Positions 7,915 to 10,971 of a DNA stretch of 10,971 nucleotides are shown in pieces (position 1 is the stretch's first letter; each line of letters starts with the position of its first letter). Origin of the DNA: Acidobacteriaceae bacterium. Lineage in GTDB: Bacteria; Acidobacteriota; Terriglobia; Terriglobales; Acidobacteriaceae. The notes under the pieces were generated by a model that had not been told where the DNA came from, ran no database searches, and saw only the letters and a list, made by a program, of their open reading frames with translations. The stretch spans positions 1-10,971 of the forward strand of contig JAUTWY010000031.1 of the NCBI GenBank assembly GCA_030838305.1, written 5' to 3'. The position numbers and the translations under genes were made by a program.

Positions 7915-8057
7915 TACGTTAATTCAGACGCGCCTCATACACTGTTACGCAAAAGGATCCATTCGTGACTCTCTAGTTTTTCACAGCGCGGGGATGCGAG
8001 CAAGCGGCGTATTCGTGCCTCCGAAGGCGGTTCTCAGGTATCATAAAGCTTCGCCCC
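7915..8057. promoter_or_regulatory. Divergent region between leuC and the glycosyltransferase gene
   Basis: This 143-bp region must carry the promoters of both neighbours, which point away from each other. On the minus strand TATGAT (8039-8044) is a good -10 match for leuC, but no convincing -35 sits 16-18 bp before it. For the plus-strand gene no clear promoter or ribosome site was found. A small dyad GCCT-ccga-AGGC lies near 8018-8029. No leucine-codon attenuator or riboswitch structure was recognised. Confidence 0.3.
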
Positions 8058-8864
8058 ATGATCAATGGCAAACGCATAGCGGTAGTAATGCCCGCCTACA
8101 ATGCGGAGAAAACGCTCGAAGTTACCGTCGGCGAGCTGCCCGATCTGGTCGACATCCGCATTCTTGTGGACGACCATAGTTCCGATAAGACTGTGGAAGT
8201 GGCGCGCCGTCTCGGTCTGCTTGTCTTTCAGCACGATCGCAATTACGGTTACGGCCGCAATCAACAGACTTGCTACCGGGAAGCTCTGGCGGCGGGCGCC
8301 GACGTGGTCATTATGCTTCACCCAGACTACCAGTACACTCCGCTGCTGGTTACCGCGATGGCCAGCATGGTGGCCTACGACGTGTATGACGTTGTGCTGG
8401 GCTCCCGCATTATCGGTGGGACGGCGCTGCGTGGCGGCATGCCGGTTTACAAATACATCGCGAACCGGTTGCTCACTGCTTTTGAGAATATTTTTCTGCG
8501 GGTGAAGCTTTCGGAATACCACACAGGATACCGCGCCTTCAGCCGCAGGGTGCTGACCGAACTGCCGCTGCTGGAGAATTCTGATGACTTCGTGTTCGAC
8601 AACCAGATGCTCGCGCAGTGCGTACACTTCGGATTTCATATGGGAGAAGTATCGTGTCCCACCAAGTATTTTGAACAGGCTTCGTCGATCAACTTCCGCC
8701 GCAGCGTGAAGTATGGTTTCGGCGTGCTGGCCACAACACTCCAATTCGCTCTGCAGAGGCTAGGCTTGCTGCACTTCCCCCGCTTCAGCGACAAGGGCCG
8801 GAAACTTGAGCCCGGATACACAACCTACTACGAGAGCCGCAGCGAAAGTGCGCGCCTCGCTTAA
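8058..8864 (+). CDS. Family 2 glycosyltransferase, polyprenyl-phosphate sugar synthase-like
   Basis: A GT-A fold, family 2 glycosyltransferase of 268 aa, of the dolichyl-phosphate mannose synthase type. Such enzymes move a sugar from a nucleotide donor, often to a polyprenyl phosphate at the inner membrane face. Visible motifs are VVMPAYNAEKTL (9-20), the nucleotide-binding VDDHSSDKT (37-45), the metal-binding region HPDYQYTP (88-95), GSR (115-117) and TGYRAF (156-161). These are followed by an acidic DDFVFDNQM (176-184). No strong membrane helix is present; residues 217-238 are only weakly hydrophobic. The true donor and acceptor cannot be read from sequence. The ATG at 8058 gives the correct N-terminal strand but has no clear ribosome site. 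The gene diverges from leuC and its TAA (8862-8864) lies 30 bp from the end of a convergent membrane-protein gene. Confidence 0.9.
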   Translation: MINGKRIAVVMPAYNAEKTLEVTVGELPDLVDIRILVDDHSSDKTVEVARRLGLLVFQHDRNYGYGRNQQTCYREALAAGADVVIMLHPDYQYTPLLVTAMASMVAYDVYDVVLGSRIIGGTALRGGMPVYKYIANRLLTAFENIFLRVKLSEYHTGYRAFSRRVLTELPLLENSDDFVFDNQMLAQCVHFGFHMGEVSCPTKYFEQASSINFRRSVKYGFGVLATTLQFALQRLGLLHFPRFSDKGRKLEPGYTTYYESRSESARLA

Positions 8865-8894
8865 AAACGTCCTCGGCAGTCTTCTACTAAAGAT
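8865..8894. other. Short gap between two convergent genes
   Basis: Thirty bases separate the stop codons of the glycosyltransferase (plus) and the membrane protein (minus). The only symmetry noticed is a 6-bp AGATCT palindrome at its right end. No terminator hairpin was found, so the two transcripts may overlap. Confidence 0.4.
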
Positions 8895-10445
8895 CTAGGG
8901 AATCCGGCAGACCTTAACTGCGCCGTTCTGGTAGGGGCAATCCATCCCGCCAACTCCAGGTTCTTGCAGCACAACCCAGTTGGCGCCGTAAGTGTTTTTC
9001 AATCGCAAAAAATCTTCTAAGCGGAGATTTCTCCACGGCGTTTGCGCCCGCACCTGTGCCCACCACGCTTCGGCCAGCGGCGGGAACATGCTCACCACAC
9101 CATTGTCCTTGTTTGCATCTGCGAGGCGACTTCTCTGGGCGAGGCATCGAAATCCAATTTCATCCTCGCCGGCAATACTCATGTAATCCGGATCAAGGGC
9201 GAACACCGCATCTACTGGAGTATTCTGCCGAATCCAGACAAACGCCCGTGCCCAAGGATTTCTCACTGAAAGCCCGGGCCACTCCACGTGCGCACTCGCA
9301 GTGAACGTGGCCTGCTGCGCCAGATACATCCCGACACTCAAAGGCACGAAGATCAACAGCCAACGCCACATTTGTTTCTTCAGTACGCACTCTCCGAGAA
9401 GCCCGCCCATCACGAGAAACATGACGATGTACAACAGATGCAGGCAGCGCATGGGTTGCAGCCTGGCGAGGGTTTCAAAGCGTGCCGGCAGATCGACCAC
9501 CAGGGCGGCCACGACGTAGATCACGCCATAAGCTACGAAACATCGACTCACCCGTTCAACGTTGGACCATCGCCGGTGACGAGCGATTCTCCCGAACCAC
9601 CCCAGCAACAGCAGAGGTCCAACGATTCCCAGCCACTCATACCATTGCCAGCGCTGAATGTAGAAATAGCCATGCAGCCTGGCGACTTCGTGATAGGCCG
9701 CGGAAGATGCGGGCGCAAGAGGTATCGCCAACCCCAGCCGTCCCGCGAGCATGATCGTGGCGGGCTCTTTCCGAAGGCCTTCGAATCTATCCATCACGAA
9801 AAGCAACGCACAAAAGGAAAGTGGAAATACCCACATCAGCGGATGCATGCAGGCCGCGAACCCCAGCCACAAGAGCGCCCGCACATATTTCTTCTCCACG
9901 CTTCGCGTCACCACAAAAATCCCCGCGAAGGCCGCAAGATTCCGCGGGTTCAAATACTGATCCATCACGTAGAGCGCGGTTCCGGCCACAGGAATGGTCA
10001 ACAGCGACGCTACCAAACAAACTCCGCCCCACCGTGCTCTCGCATCTTGAAAGAAGAGTCCGCTTAATGCCCAGCAGGCCAGGAGCAAAAGAAAAAGGGA
10101 CGCCACATGCCACAGAAACAGGCCGACCTCAAGGGGCAAGTGCGTTACGCGCAGAGTAAGCGCAATCAAATTTGGGAAGAACGTGAGGCTGGCATGCGAC
10201 CGGAAAAATTCCTGCCCCACTGGAAAAAGCTCGGGATGCAGAATTTTCTCTATCCCAGGCAAATAGATTTCAGCGTCTTCCGCGAACGGATGATACCCAT
10301 GAACCAGAACAGCGCCCACAGTGAGGAGCGATAGTCGGAAGACGGTCTTCCAGGATTGTCGAGACGCGGTACTCAAGGAGTTTGACGCTGCCGCCCCTAC
10401 CCTAATGACGCACACTGCGTCTGTCAAATACACGCCGAGTTTCAC
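8895..10445 (-). CDS. Polytopic membrane protein with soluble C-terminal domain, possibly GT-C-like
   Basis: Function not recognised with certainty. The 516-aa product has about nine or ten hydrophobic segments between residues 34 and 380 (for example 34-50, 107-131, 141-165, 195-219, 273-288, 303-318, 340-357, 367-383). A hydrophilic C-terminal domain follows (about 390-516). The first loop has an acidic FAEDAEIYLPG (54-64), and the C-terminal part has ARAFVWIRQNTPVDAVFALDP (399-419) and GFRCLAQRS (431-439). An acidic first loop, many helices and a soluble tail recall GT-C glycosyltransferases and related unnamed families that use polyprenyl-linked sugars. This is resemblance only. The start is uncertain: 10445 is a GTG without a ribosome site, and residues 1-30 are not family-like, so a later GTG or TTG could be used. 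Stop is TAG at 8897-8895. It converges on the GT2 gene and diverges from the ABC permease gene. Confidence 0.82.
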   Translation of the reverse strand: MKLGVYLTDAVCVIRVGAAASNSLSTASRQSWKTVFRLSLLTVGAVLVHGYHPFAEDAEIYLPGIEKILHPELFPVGQEFFRSHASLTFFPNLIALTLRVTHLPLEVGLFLWHVASLFLLLLACWALSGLFFQDARARWGGVCLVASLLTIPVAGTALYVMDQYLNPRNLAAFAGIFVVTRSVEKKYVRALLWLGFAACMHPLMWVFPLSFCALLFVMDRFEGLRKEPATIMLAGRLGLAIPLAPASSAAYHEVARLHGYFYIQRWQWYEWLGIVGPLLLLGWFGRIARHRRWSNVERVSRCFVAYGVIYVVAALVVDLPARFETLARLQPMRCLHLLYIVMFLVMGGLLGECVLKKQMWRWLLIFVPLSVGMYLAQQATFTASAHVEWPGLSVRNPWARAFVWIRQNTPVDAVFALDPDYMSIAGEDEIGFRCLAQRSRLADANKDNGVVSMFPPLAEAWWAQVRAQTPWRNLRLEDFLRLKNTYGANWVVLQEPGVGGMDCPYQNGAVKVCRIP

Positions 10446-10562
10446 TTGGAGAGGGAGAAATGCGACCGACTGTTATCTATGACGCAAGCCTGGTTAATAA
10501 GTGCTTGCGCGCACCCTTCGCCCTGCGTAGCATCGAACTCATATACGTAGCATCTAACTCCC
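10446..10562. promoter_or_regulatory. Divergent region between the membrane protein and ABC permease genes
   Basis: This 117-bp region should hold promoters for both flanking genes. Neither start has a visible ribosome site, and no well-spaced -35/-10 pair was found. An 8-bp palindrome TGCGCGCA lies at 10506-10513, and a direct repeat occupies 10526-10560 (separate entry). Confidence 0.3.
10526..10560 (+). repeat. Two-copy 15-bp direct repeat before the ABC permease start
   Basis: CGTAGCATCGAACTC (10526-10540) and CGTAGCATCTAACTC (10546-10560) differ at one base and are separated by ATATA. The period is 20 bp, about two helical turns, so two protein copies would bind on the same face. The second copy ends 2 bases before the ATG at 10563. 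Whether it is an operator or a chance duplication cannot be told from one sequence. Confidence 0.5.
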
Positions 10563-10971
10563 ATGGCAGCTGCTCTTATGCCCGAGCGCCTTCGGCCGAA
10601 TATGGCCATCGGCGAAATACTGAGCTTCGCCTTCGATACTTTTTGCAGCAATAAAATTCGTTTCATCTTGACCGCTTTGGGCATGGTGATTGGTACCGCA
10701 TCGCTCATCCTGGTGGTCACGATCGGGATGACCGGCCGCCAATACGTGCTCAACCAGATCCAGGCCATTGGCACTAATGAGGTTTGGGCAGAGTACCTGG
10801 GCGGCGCGCCGCACATCAGCAATTCCAATCCCGATCCACTGACGATCGAGGATCTCCATGCCATTCAACAGGAAGTGCCTGGTATTGTCGCCTCGTCGCC
10901 GGTAACCCAACTCTCCGACCGCATTCCCGTCGGAAACGGCAGAGAAAAAGATGTCTCGATTCTTGGCGTCG
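10563..10971 (+). CDS. MacB-type ABC transporter permease, N-terminal part (cut by the right edge)
   Basis: This is the beginning of an FtsX/MacB-family permease; 136 codons are visible and the frame is open at the edge. Around residues 15-55 it has the family pattern: an amphipathic segment (IGEILSFAFDTF), a basic NKIRF, then the first membrane helix FILTALGMVIGTASLILVVTIG. The periplasmic MacB_PCD-type domain follows, with QIQAIGTNEVW at about 70-80 and IEDLHAIQQEVPGIVASSP-type sequence later. Such permeases work with a separate or fused ATPase in export of peptides, lipoproteins or drugs. No ATPase gene precedes it here, so a partner would have to lie downstream. The upstream limit is fixed by an in-frame TAG at 10548-10550. 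ATGs at 10563, 10578 and 10602 are all possible starts, and none has a clear ribosome site. Confidence 0.85.
   Translation, partial: MAAALMPERLRPNMAIGEILSFAFDTFCSNKIRFILTALGMVIGTASLILVVTIGMTGRQYVLNQIQAIGTNEVWAEYLGGAPHISNSNPDPLTIEDLHAIQQEVPGIVASSPVTQLSDRIPVGNGREKDVSILGV

Noticed and set aside
7973..8044. 23-codon minus-strand frame upstream of leuC, considered as a leucine leader peptide
   Set aside because: It has a single leucine codon, no leucine run and no following terminator/antiterminator pair, so it does not look like an attenuator.
8034..8744. 236-codon minus-strand frame opposite the GT2 gene
   Set aside because: The plus strand has clear GT2 motifs; the opposite frame has none.
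9288..10067. 259-codon plus-strand frame opposite the membrane protein
   Set aside because: It is Gln/His/Arg/Pro-rich and domain-free, while the minus strand has a coherent series of membrane helices.
10442..10864. 140-codon minus-strand frame at the right edge
   Set aside because: It covers the divergent control region and lies antisense to the MacB-type permease start, which has a clear family pattern on the plus strand.

Overview
The window reads as ordinary chromosomal DNA from a moderately GC-rich Gram-negative-type bacterium. The evidence for an outer membrane is a three-part RND efflux system with a periplasmic adaptor. The gene content and protein style (MdtABC-like pump, LeuCD, polyprenol-type GT2 enzyme, MacB-type permease) suggest an acidobacterium. 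That assignment is inference from general resemblance and was not tested by a search.

Layout: positions 1-7914 hold five genes on the minus strand. In transcription order they are leuC (7914-6505), leuD (6488-5871, GTG start), an adaptor gene mdtA (about 5667-4366), an RND permease mdtB (4369-1190) and a second RND permease mdtC (1171 to beyond the left edge, so only its first 390 codons are visible). leuC and leuD are 16 bp apart and encode the two subunits of isopropylmalate isomerase for leucine synthesis. mdtA and mdtB overlap by 4 bp (ATGA) and mdtC follows mdtB after 18 bp, which is a typical co-translated efflux operon. A gap of about 200 bp with dyad symmetry separates leuD from mdtA and probably carries efflux control signals.

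From 8058 a GT2 glycosyltransferase gene runs on the plus strand, divergent from leuC across 143 bp. It converges, with a 30 bp gap, on a 516-codon minus-strand gene (10445-8895) for a many-span membrane protein with a soluble C-terminal domain, whose shape recalls GT-C enzymes. At the right edge (10563-10971, plus strand) begins a MacB-type ABC transporter permease, cut by the window. The short region between it and the membrane-protein gene carries a 15-bp direct repeat with 20-bp periodicity next to the start codon.

No rRNA, tRNA, insertion sequence, CRISPR array, phage gene or clearly new system is visible. The points worth checking are small: a low-complexity insert in MdtB, the repeat arrays upstream of mdtA and of the ABC permease, the uncertain start and possible lipidation of MdtA, and the GT2/membrane-protein pairing.
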